A stretch of 64,000 nucleotides of DNA from Earliella scabrosa. Taxonomy: Eukaryota > Basidiomycota > Agaricomycetes > Polyporales > Polyporaceae. The stretch covers positions 1,488,001 to 1,552,000 of the forward strand of contig JABYQQ010000003.1 in assembly GCA_022605405.1 (NCBI GenBank), given 5' to 3'. Shown here piece by piece: positions 1 to 10,808 of this stretch (the first letter of the stretch is position 1; each line of letters opens with the position of its first letter). Made by a program: the position numbers and the translations under genes. Below the pieces are notes generated by a model, which was not told the DNA's origin, ran no database searches, and saw only the letters and a program-made list of their open reading frames with translations.

Positions 1-545
1 ATGCAGAATACTGGGAGCTGGGTCACAAGCTCTTCAAGTCCACGCCGGAGACGTTCCCAGTGCCGTTCGTCGCCGGGGATGTGTTCGACCCCGCCCACCT
101 CGAGACCGTGCCGCCCTTCTACGCACCGCCGGAGACCCCGGTCCCGCAGCTGACTACGCTGACATCGCTTAACCCCTTGCGAGGACACGTATCCGCCATC
201 CACGCCTCCCTCTTTTTCCACCTCTTCGACGAGGAGAAGCAGCTCCAGCTCGCCCGAGCCCTGGCGGGCCTCCTGTCTCCCGAGCCTGGCTCCATGATCG
301 TTGGTGCGCACGGCGGACGTCCGGAGAAAGGATTCAGAGTGGAGGCCCTCCGCCCCAAGTCGGACGGTGGCCAGATGTTCTGCCACTGCCCCGAGAGTTG
401 GGTGGAGCTGTGGGACGGACAGGTGTTCAAGAAGGGGACTGTCAAGGCGAGCGCATTCCTGCATGAGATCGAGCGCAAGGATTTGTTGCCGTCGTCGCCC
501 GACGCGAAGTTCTATTTGCTTGTGTGGTCTGTGATTAGGCTGTAA
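1..545 (+). CDS. SAM-dependent methyltransferase, 3' part (copy 1)
   Basis: Partial gene: the window starts inside an exon and reads in frame from base 3 to the stop at 543-545. The visible residues run from AEYWELGHKLFKSTPETFPV to WSVIRL and correspond to the C-terminal two thirds of the complete copy at 931-2045. The shared blocks are PVPFVAGDxFDPAHL, PPFYAPPETPVPQL, HVSAIHASxFFHLFDEEKQ and CPESWVELWDGQVFKKGTV. The family is the class I (Rossmann-fold) methyltransferases that include fungal meroterpenoid and other small-molecule O-methyltransferases. The substrate cannot be read from the sequence. The SAM-binding motif I lies outside the window. The gene is a tandem, same-strand neighbour of copy 2, with 385 bases between them. 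Confidence 0.85.
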   Translation, partial: AEYWELGHKLFKSTPETFPVPFVAGDVFDPAHLETVPPFYAPPETPVPQLTTLTSLNPLRGHVSAIHASLFFHLFDEEKQLQLARALAGLLSPEPGSMIVGAHGGRPEKGFRVEALRPKSDGGQMFCHCPESWVELWDGQVFKKGTVKASAFLHEIERKDLLPSSPDAKFYLLVWSVIRL

Positions 546-930
546 CCGGGGATAGAGCCTACAGTAATACTCACTGCGCAGTGTTCAAGTAGCTGCAGGA
601 TAATGTGCCGTGCCATGCCGGCGGGAACAATCGGCGAAGCGATAAGTCGAAGCTTCCAGTAGTAAGACGTCCAGCCCTAGTCGCGCATACGTGTCAGCTT
701 GGACAATACAGCGAATGCAGCTGCGCCGCATTTCTCAGTGAATCTGGTGACCTACGAGAATATCGAGCCGACTGATATTTGCAAGCCGGACATGGTGAGA
801 GCCGACAGACCATACATAAATAGTCGAGCACTGGCGTCCCCTTCTACTACTTAAAACCATGGTTCTAGTATCGAGCAGCGCAGTTCTCTCTTCACAGGCT
901 TGCAGACGAAAACTCATCTCATAACCACTC
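546..930. other. Intergenic, promoter region of methyltransferase copy 2
   Basis: No gene is supported here. A TATA-like CATAAATA sits at about 815-822, some 110 bases before the ATG at 931. The small open frames are short and composition-driven. Confidence 0.5.
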
Positions 931-2045
931 ATGGGGGACACCGACGAGATCCCCGCAATCCCCCTTGACGAGAACCTTTATGACGTTCAAGACGATCAAG
1001 CACTGGCGTTCATGAAGAGCGAAACGGGCATCGAAGACGTTGGCGAGCTCAAGAGGCACGTCATCAACATTCAAACGGAAGCATACGGCGTATGTTCCCA
1101 TTTTCATCGTCCATCCCTCAGCTTCAGACTGACTTGCGGGCAGGTGTATCCATACCCGTGCATTCGCCGTTTTCGCTTCATCCAGTAATCCTGCCAATGT
1201 GTCACCCATGTCAGTATCTGACGGCGCACTACGGGATACAGGATCAAGTTGGCTCGTTTGCCGGGCTATCAGCAACTTCTGAGCCTCGGTAAAGAACGGA
1301 AAGGAGCGATCTTTCTGGACATTGGGTGCTGCTGTAAGTGATCCACCACTTTCGGCAGTAGCTTCATGCTCAGTGCATCTGTCATAGTCGGGAATGACAT
1401 CCGAAAGGCCGTAGCGGACGGTTTCCCCATGGAAGGTGCCATCGGGTCTGATCTCCACGGCGGTAGGCATCCCCAACTCGTGCAGGACAACTCACCGAGT
1501 GCGCTTCAGACTTTTGGGCATTGGGCCACAAGCTCTTCAGGTCCACCCCGGCGACGTTCCCCGTTCCATTCGTTGCCGGCGACGCATTCGACCCCGCGCA
1601 CCTCGCGATCGTGCCGCCCTTCTACGCGCCGCCGGAGACCCCGGTCCCGCAGTTGAACACGCTGACGTCGCTCAACCCGATGCGCGGACACGTGTCTGCC
1701 ATCCACGCCTCCTCGTTCTTCCACCTCTTCGACGAGGAGAAGCAGCTCCAGCTCGCACAGGCCCTCGCCGGCCTCCTCTCGCCCTCGCCTGGCTCGATGA
1801 TCATCGGCTCGCACGGCGGGTGGTCCGAGAAAGGGTACAGAGCCGATCCAACCCGCCCGAATGCGCTGGTTTACCGATTGTTCTGTCACTGCCCCGAGAG
1901 TTGGGTCGAGCTTTGGGATGGCCAAGTGTTCAAGAAGGGGACCGTTAGGGTGGATGCGATCTTGCGTGAGGTCGAGCGAAAAGATCTGTTGAGCGTGAAT
2001 GACGGCACGTTTTATTGGCTTGTTTGGTCTGTAACTAGGCTGTAA
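931..2045 (+). CDS. SAM-dependent methyltransferase (copy 2, complete)
   Basis: Exons read by eye: 931-1089, 1144-1187, 1243-1333, 1388-1453 and about 1508-2045, with GT-AG introns near 50 bases. The protein begins MGDTDEIPAIPLDENLY. The second and third exons join as VYPYPCIRRFRFIQIKLARL, and the SAM-binding motif I is split by an intron: FLDIGCC, then FGNDIRKAVADG. The C-terminal part carries HVSAIHASSFFHLFDEEKQ and ends WSVTRL. This order matches the fungal meroterpenoid-type methyltransferase family of about 280 residues. It is expected to be a soluble enzyme that methylates a small molecule from SAM; the substrate is unknown. It is a tandem duplicate of the gene at the left edge. No other biosynthetic genes follow to the right, so any cluster would lie to the left. 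Confidence 0.85.
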
Positions 2046-2500
2046 GTGAGGACGGAGTTTGCTGTACGCACCTTGCAAATTTGCACCATGACCGAAGAAA
2101 TCGAAACCTTCCACATAAGGTTGAAACGAGTACGAGAAGACCAATCGGTGTAAGCGAGGGCGAGCTGCACTTCTACTGTCGTTCGTGCCTGCAGGACGAT
2201 GAATCGATCAAACCGTGCATAAAATAGCAGATGACGCTCTGGTAGTAGGGGGCTCTAGTCCTGCATAGGCGGTCACCTACAGGCATCTCGGCTTCTACAC
2301 GCTGTTGTCACCAACACTTGGTTGTACTAGTCAGACGGACGATGCGTGCGTTCTGAAACCAGTGGTATTGCACAAAAATTACATTGCAGCATCAGTGAGG
2401 TTCATTACAAGCCATCAGTTTGGTAAACTGCGCACGTCCCTTCTGTATCCTCTACATTCGTCTCTCCAAGAAAAGGTGGTCAGCACTGAAACGTCGAGCA
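2046..2500. other. Intergenic, between convergent genes
   Basis: This is the 3' flank shared by the methyltransferase (+) and the p23 gene (-). No coding or RNA feature was seen. Confidence 0.5.
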
Positions 2501-3452
2501 TCACGCCTTGGGCTCGGCCTCCTCGAGTGGCGGAGGGCCGTCGTCGTCCGAGTCGTCGGACTCGACGTCCGCGCCTGATGGTCCGGCGTCAAGGCCGCCT
2601 CCGCCGCCGCCCATGGACTTGAGCATCTGTCAACCGAACAGGGTCAGGACCACTTCATGGCAGATAGCCGAGGTCAGACGTTGGGATACGTACCGCATCG
2701 ATGTCGCCCATACCACCCATGCCGCCCATACCGCCCATACCGCCCATGCCGCCCATACCAGGCATGCCGGGCATGCCACCCATGCCGCCCATACCGCCCA
2801 TGCCGGGCATGCCACCCATTCCGCCCATGTCGAAGTCATCGTCGACCGCGGCCTTCTCGCCATCCTGCTCGTCCTCGTCGACCCATTTCGAGAAGTCGGT
2901 TTTGATGAATTGGTTGCGGACCTTCTCCTTGGTCAGGCGAGGCCAGTACTCCGCCTTCTGCTCCTTTTTGCGGAGCAGCAGTGAGAGAGAGCGCGAGGTG
3001 AGGTTCTTTGACGATGCCTGTGGGTAACAATAGCATTGGCGGGGTTGTTCAGAAGCAATCCTCGCTACAGATGGAATGCATGCGTACCTCTGGCACAACT
3101 TCCTCGTACAAGTCAATCGAGAACTCGTAGTCCTTCTCCTCGATGCCCTTGTCGGCGCTAAGCCAAATATGACGCGTCAGGACGCGTAGGGTGCTGCGGT
3201 TAATCATCGGTCCACTCACTTGCCCGCCTTCGCCTTGAAAGAGAGTGTTGTTGGTGTGAGGTTGTATTCGAGGGTGTCGGGCTTGATATCTGGGAGGTTG
3301 ACGGTCACGTAGAGGATGTTCTGCAACGCCACACATATTGGGTTCGAAGATCAGTACGCGTCGCGGAAACAAAGCCCGCAACGATCGCTCACCTTCTTCT
3401 CGTCGGACTCGGAGCTGCGCTGAGCCCACAGGACTTCTGGGTGCACTGGCAT
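2501..3452 (-). CDS. wos2: p23/Sba1/Wos2-type Hsp90 co-chaperone
   Basis: Starts at 3452 with MPVHPEVLWAQRSSESDEKK and ends at 2501 with PLEEAEPKA. Exons give, in order, the CS-domain strands (ILYVTVNLPDIKPDTLEYNL, LTPTTLSFKAKAGK, KDYEFSIDLYEEVVPE), then the p23 signature KKEQKAEYWPRLTKEK followed by VRNQFIKTDFSKWVDEDEQ. Next come a Gly-Met repeat tract, a poly-Gly turn (KSMGGGGGG) and an acidic tail (VESDDSDDDGPPPLEEAEP). The acidic tail after the CS domain is typical of p23. The family binds ATP-bound, closed Hsp90, slows its ATPase and stabilises clients in the cytosol and nucleus. The gene is divergent from the unknown protein at 3848. The Gly-Met tract is long, though similar tracts are known in Wos2/Sba1. 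About 200 residues. Confidence 0.93.
2704..2829 (-). repeat. Gly-Gly-Met coding repeat tract in p23
   Basis: Near-perfect 9-base units (ATGGGCGGT/C and variants) encode about 14 GGM or PGM units in the p23 gene. Such a tract can change length by replication slippage. Confidence 0.85.
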
Positions 3453-3847
3453 TTTGGATCGCGGATGTTGTTGGAGATGTGTTGGACGACGAGGACGACG
3501 GAGGGGAATTAAAGGGAGCGGAGGAGGAAAGCTCTCGAAGCCAGAAGAACTCCGCCGGCGCCTCTGAGACGCGTCAGTTGTGCCCGATTTGGATGTGGGG
3601 AAACGGGTCTCCTGCAGGCGCCCGCGTCTTGCAAGCGAACGTCCTCCTCCAAGTCTTCGCGCACTCCGACGGGCTTCGTCCCCATCCCAAAACACGCGAC
3701 GCACAATGTGGTAAGCCGCTCAGAGACTTCTTGAGACAACACTCACGAGACGGTCGCAGGTGCACACGATGGTACCTGCCACTCGTCCTCCTGCCGATAC
3801 CCATCGCGCCACCACACTTCCTTCTTCTCTTCCTGTTCTCTATAACC
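3453..3847. promoter_or_regulatory. Shared divergent promoter region, p23 and unknown gene
   Basis: 395 bases lie between the two divergent start codons and must hold both promoters. No clear TATA box or other named site was seen. Confidence 0.4.
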
Positions 3848-4628
3848 ATGCACGCGAGGCCATGGTGAGTTCTCTGTCGGTGACTGAGAGACCTGTGAAT
3901 TGACTCTTCTCAGTTTTTACTGCATGGTTCTCCTCACGGCGATGTTCATGTCGACATGTTATTGGCCTCCCGTGCCCATCCAGACCCCCCTCGTGCGGCC
4001 ATGGTCGGAGAACGTGACGACCTTTGAAGATGCACTGCACATGATGATGCCCAACCTTCCCCAAGAGAAGGTCCCTTCCACGATACCCGTCGCAGACCGA
4101 TGCTGGTGCGACGTCTCGAACGGCTTTTTCTCACCTTTCAACGCGACCAAGTGGGAGGAACAGAGCGTGCTTCACGTGAAGGAGACGCTAGAGAAGGAGA
4201 TGGCGATGGAAAGGAGAGCACGAGAGAAGGCGGAGTGCGAGGCTGCAGCTGGTGAGGAGGTTGCCGAACTGGCGGCGTGCCAGGTCACCGCGGAACAGCC
4301 GGTCTCTCCGGTCCCAAATCCTACACCAACATTCACGCTATTCCGACTCACTCCCCCTGAACAGTACATCTGGGACGTCTTCCAAGCTCTGCTGCCCCGG
4401 CCCACACCGACGCCCCCCACTCCGTCGCCGGCAACTTCCCTTGAAGGACTCACGGCATCTGGAGAGCCCTCCCCAAAGCTTGAGCTTGCAATGCCAGAGA
4501 GTCCTCAGGCTGTTCCAGAGGGATCCTCGGTGAGATGGTCGTGGCTCCGTCGGGAGTATGATCTACGGCGGTTCGGCTTTGCAATGGTCGTTGACTTCGG
4601 CTGGCCTGCCAGTTCCCAGTCATCATGA
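3848..4628 (+). CDS. Unknown protein with N-terminal membrane anchor and coiled coil
   Basis: Family not recognised. The preferred model is two exons, 3848-3864 and 3914-4628. A GTGAGT donor and CTTCTCAG acceptor join ATG CAC GCG AGG CCA TG to a second exon, giving MHARPCFYCMVLLTAMFMST and then WPPVPIQTP. The first 20 or so residues are hydrophobic and could be a signal anchor or membrane segment. After it come a short conserved-looking stretch with WCDVSNGFFSPFN, an Arg/Glu/Ala-rich probable coiled coil (ETLEKEMAMERRAREKAECE), a Pro/Thr-rich linker (PRPTPTPPTPSPATS) and a basic SSVRWSWLRREYDLRRFGF end. About 243 residues. A start at 3900 without the intron is also open but is less well supported. 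Confidence 0.6.
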
Positions 4629-5132
4629 TCGACGTGAGTGCGCTATACTTGGCTAGACTAGAATTCATGTTGTATTCCTACCTAATGATTCAAACTTTCA
4701 TTCATCCTGTAAGCACTCAGCCATCCAAAGCGGCGCATCACATGCCCCACGCGCTGTCCTGAGCTTTCTTCACGCTCGCTCGTGCTGAGGGAAGTACATA
4801 CAGCGTCAAGCGCTGATAGTTTGCACCATAGGATACGGTACTGTCCTTACTTGTAAAGGACTTGCGTGCGCCGTGAGGTACTCATATTTGTTGGAGTAAT
4901 TGGATGAACTATAAGGTGGACTGGGATGCGAATCCCGGGTGTTCAGAGTCTGTGTGCCAGAGAGTTACTGGTAAACCTCGAGTCGGAGTCGGAGAGAGCC
5001 TTCACAGTCGGCACGTGCTTGGGAGCGCTTCGGGACGCGTCGCGGTGCGGATGCAGCGGCCGACCTCTGCTCAGTTTCCACCACCACCGCGAGCACCTCC
5101 CGCTTCCCTTCGCCCACACGGGCACCTCCGCC
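4629..5132. other. Intergenic, upstream of MDV1
   Basis: No supported gene. An in-frame open extension runs upstream of the chosen MDV1 start to about 4926. It is Cys/Arg/His-rich and not family-like, so it is treated as leader sequence. Confidence 0.45.
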
Positions 5133-7797
5133 ATGGCTTCCTCGTCCGGCCAGTCCAAGGACAAGAGGCGCGCTCCGCCAGAGCACCTGGGTGAAAGCAG
5201 CACCGCCAGCTCCTCGTCCAGCTCCAGCAAGTTCGACAGTGTATCCAGAGCCATCCTTGCTCCCTTTACGTCCAGCAAACGAGACTCTGCCAAGATTCTT
5301 ACAGAGCGTACGTGCCGTTCTGTCCTCTCTTGCAGGTGCCCGGACGCTGAGTGGTGAGGTGTGGTTTCCGCGTTGCTGGGATACAGTGGCCCCGGTTATT
5401 ATGACACCTCGGGTGATCGGCGCTGCAACGGTGTCTGGGCGGCCTCGCGCCTCTGTCGGAGGGGGCAGCTCGACCGTCGACTTTGCAACGCTGGGCCGCG
5501 CCCCGCTCCGCCTCGGGTTCGGCTCGCGCCGGGTGACGTCGCGCGACCTGCAGATCGTGGAGGCAACGGAGGAGCTGCTGGATCAGGAAGTGCCCGAACC
5601 TGATGCCGTCGCGCAGAACGTCTCGCTGCTGCGTGGCTTCAATGCGACGATTCCAAGTGCGGAGAAGAGTCGGATACGGAGGCGACAGACCAGGAACGTG
5701 GATACGCCGAAGTTAGGGTTGAAGAGGATGAGCTTGGGGGCAAGGGGCATGTTGGGTGACGATGAAGATCACGACGGCGACAGCGTTGCTAGCGAGGATG
5801 ACGTGGTTATGGTCGGTCGGGCGGAGCGGAATGGGCGTGTCAAGGCGAAGCGGAAAGGGAGGCAGAGTCTGAGCGCGAGCAAGACGTTGGGAGCGGATGA
5901 GCTTGTTCGGCAGACGCATGAGATTGAGCGCGACAAGGAGAACATTCATGTCCGCAGGGTGCGTGAATCTCCACTTCCAACCTAGTCTTTGTAACTTACA
6001 GCCCACTACAGGCTCTCATCAACAACGAGATTGAGGAGATCTCGCACAAGATCGATGCTTTGGATGCTATACGAGCGAAGCTGGAGCAAGACTTGCTGAA
6101 GCTTCAAGAGGAGGAATTGGAACTGGATGACGAGTGTATGTTCGTATTCCACGTTCGCTTCTACATGGTCTTAGGTGATTGCAGTGGAGGGCGTCCGCGA
6201 GCGCCTTGAACTCGAAGAGTCTACCACTCAGCCTGCACGAAGTCTATCACGCGGTGCTCATTTACCGCCAAGTTCAAGAAGACGGAAAGGACCCGCATTC
6301 TTGCCGTCAGAACACGACGAGCTGCCACCAGGGGTAGCTTTCATGGTGATTACCATCCAAAGCGATTGCCTGAGTGATTACTGATCCAGTTCTTGTAGTC
6401 TTTGGAAAGCCATACAACCCCTATCACCGCACTTGACTTCTCAGAACCTTATGGCACACTTGTCAGTGCAAGCCAAGACGACACCCAGCCACGGGTGTGG
6501 GATCTGCTGACTGGTGAAGAGATCGGACGCTTGCGCGGGCACCGCGGGTCGGTCAAGTGCATCCAAGTAGAGGACCAGATAGCTCTAACGGGAGGCGACG
6601 ACGGTACGGTGCGAGTTTGGGACTTGCGACGTGTCGACGAGGACGAGGACTGGGAGAGAGATATGGTCAGCCTCAGTGATGTGGCAGAGGAGGACGAAGA
6701 TGCAGAGGAGAGGACGAATGGCATCAGGGAGGGTGGAAGCAATAGCAGTCGCCCATCAAGCGTCGTGGAGCGGGAAGGCCCATGTGTCAGGGTGCTGGAA
6801 GGGCACACCAAGGCGGTCTCTGCCATGTACTTTGAAGACGAGTGTCTGGTACGTCTTTCGCATCACCACGCGATTCCTGCAATGAACCTAATCAGCACAT
6901 ATCCATCCTTTCTCTGTAGGTTACGGGCGCGTCAGACAAGACTATGCGACAATGGGACCTCACTACCGGGCAGTGCGTCATGACCATGGATATCCTTTGG
7001 GCAATATCGCATCCACCGACCGCGGCGCCCGGCAATGCTCTTCCCGCCCATCTGTTCCCCGGTGCCGCGGCCGCCGCAGGAACTTTCGCAGTGCCAACGC
7101 CACCATATGCTGACGGCACGTGGGAGTTGTACCAAGATTTCGTCGGAGCCGTACAATTCTGGGGCTACGCTCTCGTGAGTGGGAGTGGTGACGGAGCGGT
7201 GAGGATGTGGGACAGTGAGTTGACGCTTCATTCGTCTCGGCGATTCATCCAATAACCTACTTCGGACGTAGTGCGCACGGGCCAGCCTCATCGTACGCTC
7301 CTTGGGCACACAGGACCTGTCACATGCTTGCAGTTCGACGAACTGCACATTGTCAGCGGCAGTCTCGACAAGTCTATCAGGGTATGTCTCAACCTCGAAC
7401 CCTCTTCGCACCCCTGTTCACCCTTCTTGCTTCCCGGTATAGATCTGGGACGTGCGTACGGGCGGCATCTTCGAGACCTTGAAGTACGACCATGCCGTCA
7501 CCGCCCTGCAATTCGACACGCGCAAGATCGTCGCCGCAACGGGCGAGAACGGAGTCAAGGTACGCTTCCCTTCCCATTAGGCGACGTCATTGCCTTTCCC
7601 TGCGATTCTTCGTCGGCCGCCGAGCGATGTGCTGACCCTGAACGCTGCGTTCTTCCCAGATATACAACCGAACAAGCATGCAGCACTCCACGCTCATGAC
7701 AAACGGACACACGCGCCCCGTCGAGCGACTTCGGTACATGGACCGGTACATGGTCTCGGGCGGGCGGGACTCGGTCGTCAAAATCTGGGCGCTGTGA
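5133..7797 (+). CDS. MDV1: Mitochondrial division protein 1 (Mdv1/Caf4-type WD40 adaptor)
   Basis: Chosen start: [20 protein letters not shown] at 5133. A Ser-rich N-terminal region is followed by a long linker exon (about 5336-5959). Then comes a coiled coil ([50 protein letters not shown]), and from about 6400 six or seven WD40 repeats, including [79 protein letters not shown] and [15 protein letters not shown] at the stop. A charged insert (about 6625-6770) lies between repeats. The N-terminal extension, coiled coil and C-terminal propeller are the Mdv1/Caf4 architecture. The family links the tail-anchored Fis1 to the dynamin Dnm1 on the outer mitochondrial membrane during fission. At least seven introns are present. 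The exon edge near 5350 is uncertain. Confidence 0.92.
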
Positions 7798-8696
7798 TGT
7801 TCCGCCACGAAGCACGCCCGGACGGATGCTGTCCCCCCGAGCGCGGGAGAAAGAAGCATGTGTAGCGGGAGTTCGTTGATGCGTGCTCGCGCACGACGTC
7901 TGTCCACGGTCGGGCACAATGACACATGGTTGGGACGGCGACGTCATGCATACGCATCTCCCATGCCCCGGTGCGGTGCCGTGGGCCCGCCTTTGCCTTG
8001 CTGTCGGCGCGGGAGGATGCCGTAAAGCTAAAGTAGTCTAGAGTTCACGCCATGTTCACGCGTGGGGCGTAATGCGCATACGGGGGGAGTAATGTACATT
8101 GCATATACAACACAGGCATCCCTTTCGACATCGGTAGGCTGAGTTTTGCGCAGAATGCAGAGCTAGGATAAGTTCCTGCAAGCGATCCGAGCCGATATGT
8201 GGTGTTGTGGTGATCAGGGCAGGTCATCCGGTTGACTTGATTGACGGTTGCATGTCGCTGAAAAATGCTAGTTCGACCAACTTCGGTGGAGCGCATAATG
8301 GTGGTTCCGGTGTAGTGGTTAATAATGGCCAACTGGTCGAGTGTCTCGGGTCTCATACATCCTTCTGACTGAACGCGGGTTGTACGCGAAGCTTGAAACT
8401 CAGAAGGCAGCGAAAAGACATGCGTAGGAATGGTTTTGTGGTGCGCGGGGCCAAGAAAGGCCCGCTAGGGCAGAGTCCCGCATGTACGCAAGGTTTAGCG
8501 CTCGATGTCGAAGCGAACCTCTTCCTGAGTGTGGATTCCGGATCCATTGATGACTCCAGTCACAATGCTCATGAGACCGCATTGGCACGGCTGCTGAGTT
8601 CGTCTGACCAGCTGATGTATGTGCAATGCGCTTCAGTGCGAGTACAATAGGACGATAGGATGAACTCTTCATCCGTAAGTAACTCGGTCCAAGTAA
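7798..8696. other. Intergenic, between convergent MDV1 and GT49 genes
   Basis: About 900 bases of shared 3' flank. Only short open frames with no family features were seen. No RNA gene was recognised. Confidence 0.5.
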
Positions 8697-10627
8697 CTAC
8701 CCGTTGATCAGCTGAGTGGGGAAGAGCCGTCACAGGATGTCAGCGAGGGCACGTCGACTCGGTCGTAGGAGGGGAAGCACCTGCGAGACGGTCTTGGAGA
8801 TGTTCTTGATCTTCTTGCACTCTTCCCGCGCATTCGCGGCGCGCTCGCTGTGCAGGGTCCCCTCCAGGTGATAGCGGTAAAAATATCTTGGGGCGTAGGG
8901 TGAAGGAAGGTCAGATGACACGGAAGCGAACGGCGGCATACCTGAGGCAGGCCTCCTCCTTGAAGTCCGCGTATACCTTCCTGTTGGACTTGCGCTGGGA
9001 TGTATTAGTCGCGATGGACATATATTGTCAAGAGGCCCTGCTCACCTCCTCCCTACGGGCCTCCTCCTCGTATTTATGGCTCTGGTGAATGAGGAAGTGG
9101 TCGGATAGGACGTAAAAGGAAACGCCGCTGAGGTACATCTCGAACAGACACGCCGCCTTGTTGCCGCCGTATCCCGCGAAACGCTCGTCACACCTGGCGG
9201 AGACCGAGGACAATACGCAGCTGAGCAGATGGACTGACGGAGGATAGCGGACTCGTACCAGCTGACGCGCTTGCTAGTGATGACGTACGGCTCGTACGCA
9301 CTCTGGTACTGGTCAACCTTGTAGACAGCGCCTGCGCCGGGAGGGATTGAGTAGTACTTCTCGTAATCGGTGCTGTTGTGACCAGGTGCCCAGGATGCAT
9401 GGAAGGTCGCGATGACGGGTGGATTGGCTTGCGCCAGCTTGACAAGGGCCTGCGAGAGATGGCAGCGATAAGTATGTGGCTCAAGGTTCCAGGGAGCGAT
9501 CTCCTCCTGTGAGGAAGCCTGCGCAGCCGAAGAAGAAAGGACTGACTGACCTCCTTGTCTGCCGGGAAAGCGCGCTGGTCAACACCGTCCTCCTGCTTTA
9601 CGTACTCAAACGCAGGCACGACGAGTGCCGCGGAACCTTCGCGGAGGAGCTTGACTATTTCCGTGCCGTTCACGCCATAGCTATCTGGGACGGACGTTTG
9701 GGAGCGGCGGCCGGTGCGAACGACATGACGGATTGGGCTTGAGGAGGCCGCACGAACGGCGTCTCGGACGAAGCCGCGCCAGTCTGTACAGACGGCGAAA
9801 TCGACATCGAGCATCATGACAAAGTCGGTCCGCGCGAAGAGCCGTGCGGCGTTCCGCCATACGTTGAATTGCCGGCCACCTTCGCCCTCGATGCTGACCA
9901 CGGCCTCCGGAGAGAGAGCGCTCATGAAGGGTGAGAGCGCAAGGTGCACGTCGACGTGCTCTGAGAATAGCGGAGAGGACGCATATAGTGCATGGAGATT
10001 GCTGAGAGCCACTCGAGAGGGATGGTCTGGCTGGAGAGACGCGAAAGAAGCGTGCAGTGGGAGCGGTATGTGGATAGTGACGGAGATGGGACCGCGGTAA
10101 TGTTCAACCAGCTGCCTGAAGACGCGAAACCTGTTACTCGTCACCAGCGTAGTGATTGTTACATCGTCCGGTTCGACAGTACTAGAGGCCTTGAAGTAGA
10201 AAGGGATGATCCGTGTCGGATGGATGGCGTCGGAGAAAGCTTTGGACAGAAGCGTCTCTTGACGAATGTCGTATCCTTCAACACGAGTGATCTTGCCTGA
10301 GGTGACCCGGTAGCGAGGAATCTGTACTATTTCTGAGGACGCGTACCCATACGGCCAAGCGTTCGCCCAGAAATTGTCGTCCAACGGAACCGAGACCTCA
10401 AGGGCAGGAAGCGGTCGTCCATGGTCTTGAAGAAGCGACAGAGACTGCTTGATATTTGAAGAGACTCGCGTAATCTCAGCACGGGGTGTGCTTTGGCTAG
10501 GACGCGATTCTGGTCGAAGCAAATGGAAAGCCGGCGTAAGTACGTAGACCCAGCTCGTGAAGATCACAGCTGCAGCGGTGTAAACAGCTAGCAAATATTG
10601 CAGAGACTTGACTAGAAAGTTGCCCAT
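8697..10627 (-). CDS. Family 49 glycosyltransferase (LARGE/B4GAT1-like), type II membrane protein
   Basis: Starts at 10627 with MGNFLVKSLQYLLAVYTAAA, a short cytosolic end followed by one hydrophobic anchor, as in Golgi type II glycosyltransferases. The first exon (9551-10627) holds DDVTITTLVTSNRF, ISVTIHIPL and the DxD motif in FVMMLDVDFAVCTDWRGFV, expected to bind the metal and sugar nucleotide. Later exons give PPVIATFHASWAPGHNSTDY, YEPYVITSKRVSWCDERFAG, YGGNKAACLFEMYLSGVSFY and VLSDHFLIHQSHKYEEEARR. The last exon is LING plus a stop at 8697-8699. These blocks match the Glyco_transf_49 family. Animal members add glucuronate or xylose-glucuronate to dystroglycan; fungal members are uncharacterised and probably act on wall or secreted glycans. 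About 530 residues. The gene is divergent from ATP11, only 181 bases away. Confidence 0.88.
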
Positions 10628-10808
10628 AGGTTCGGAGGAGGTTACTAGTCTTGAGAGCAGCGATAGTGACAAGCGGGACGAGAGAGGTGATGAGGGAGCG
10701 AGCCAAAGATTGCCCCGTCGGGAATTTCCTTTTCGGGAGCAGAAGTGGCCAGGCAATCCGGCGCTTACGCGCTAGTGGCCACTTCATCCCCTCCGCCACC
10801 GTCTGTCC
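10628..10808. promoter_or_regulatory. Compact divergent promoter, GT49 and ATP11
   Basis: Only 181 bases separate the two divergent start codons, so the two genes share one promoter space. No TATA box is evident. Confidence 0.5.

Noticed and set aside
4920..4940. GGGATGCGAATCCC, possible tRNA T-arm
   Set aside because: A perfect short inverted repeat, but the loop is only four bases and no other tRNA arms can be drawn.
8045..8672. Several 60-100-codon frames downstream of MDV1
   Set aside because: Short, overlapping on both strands and without conserved motifs; treated as 3' flanking DNA.
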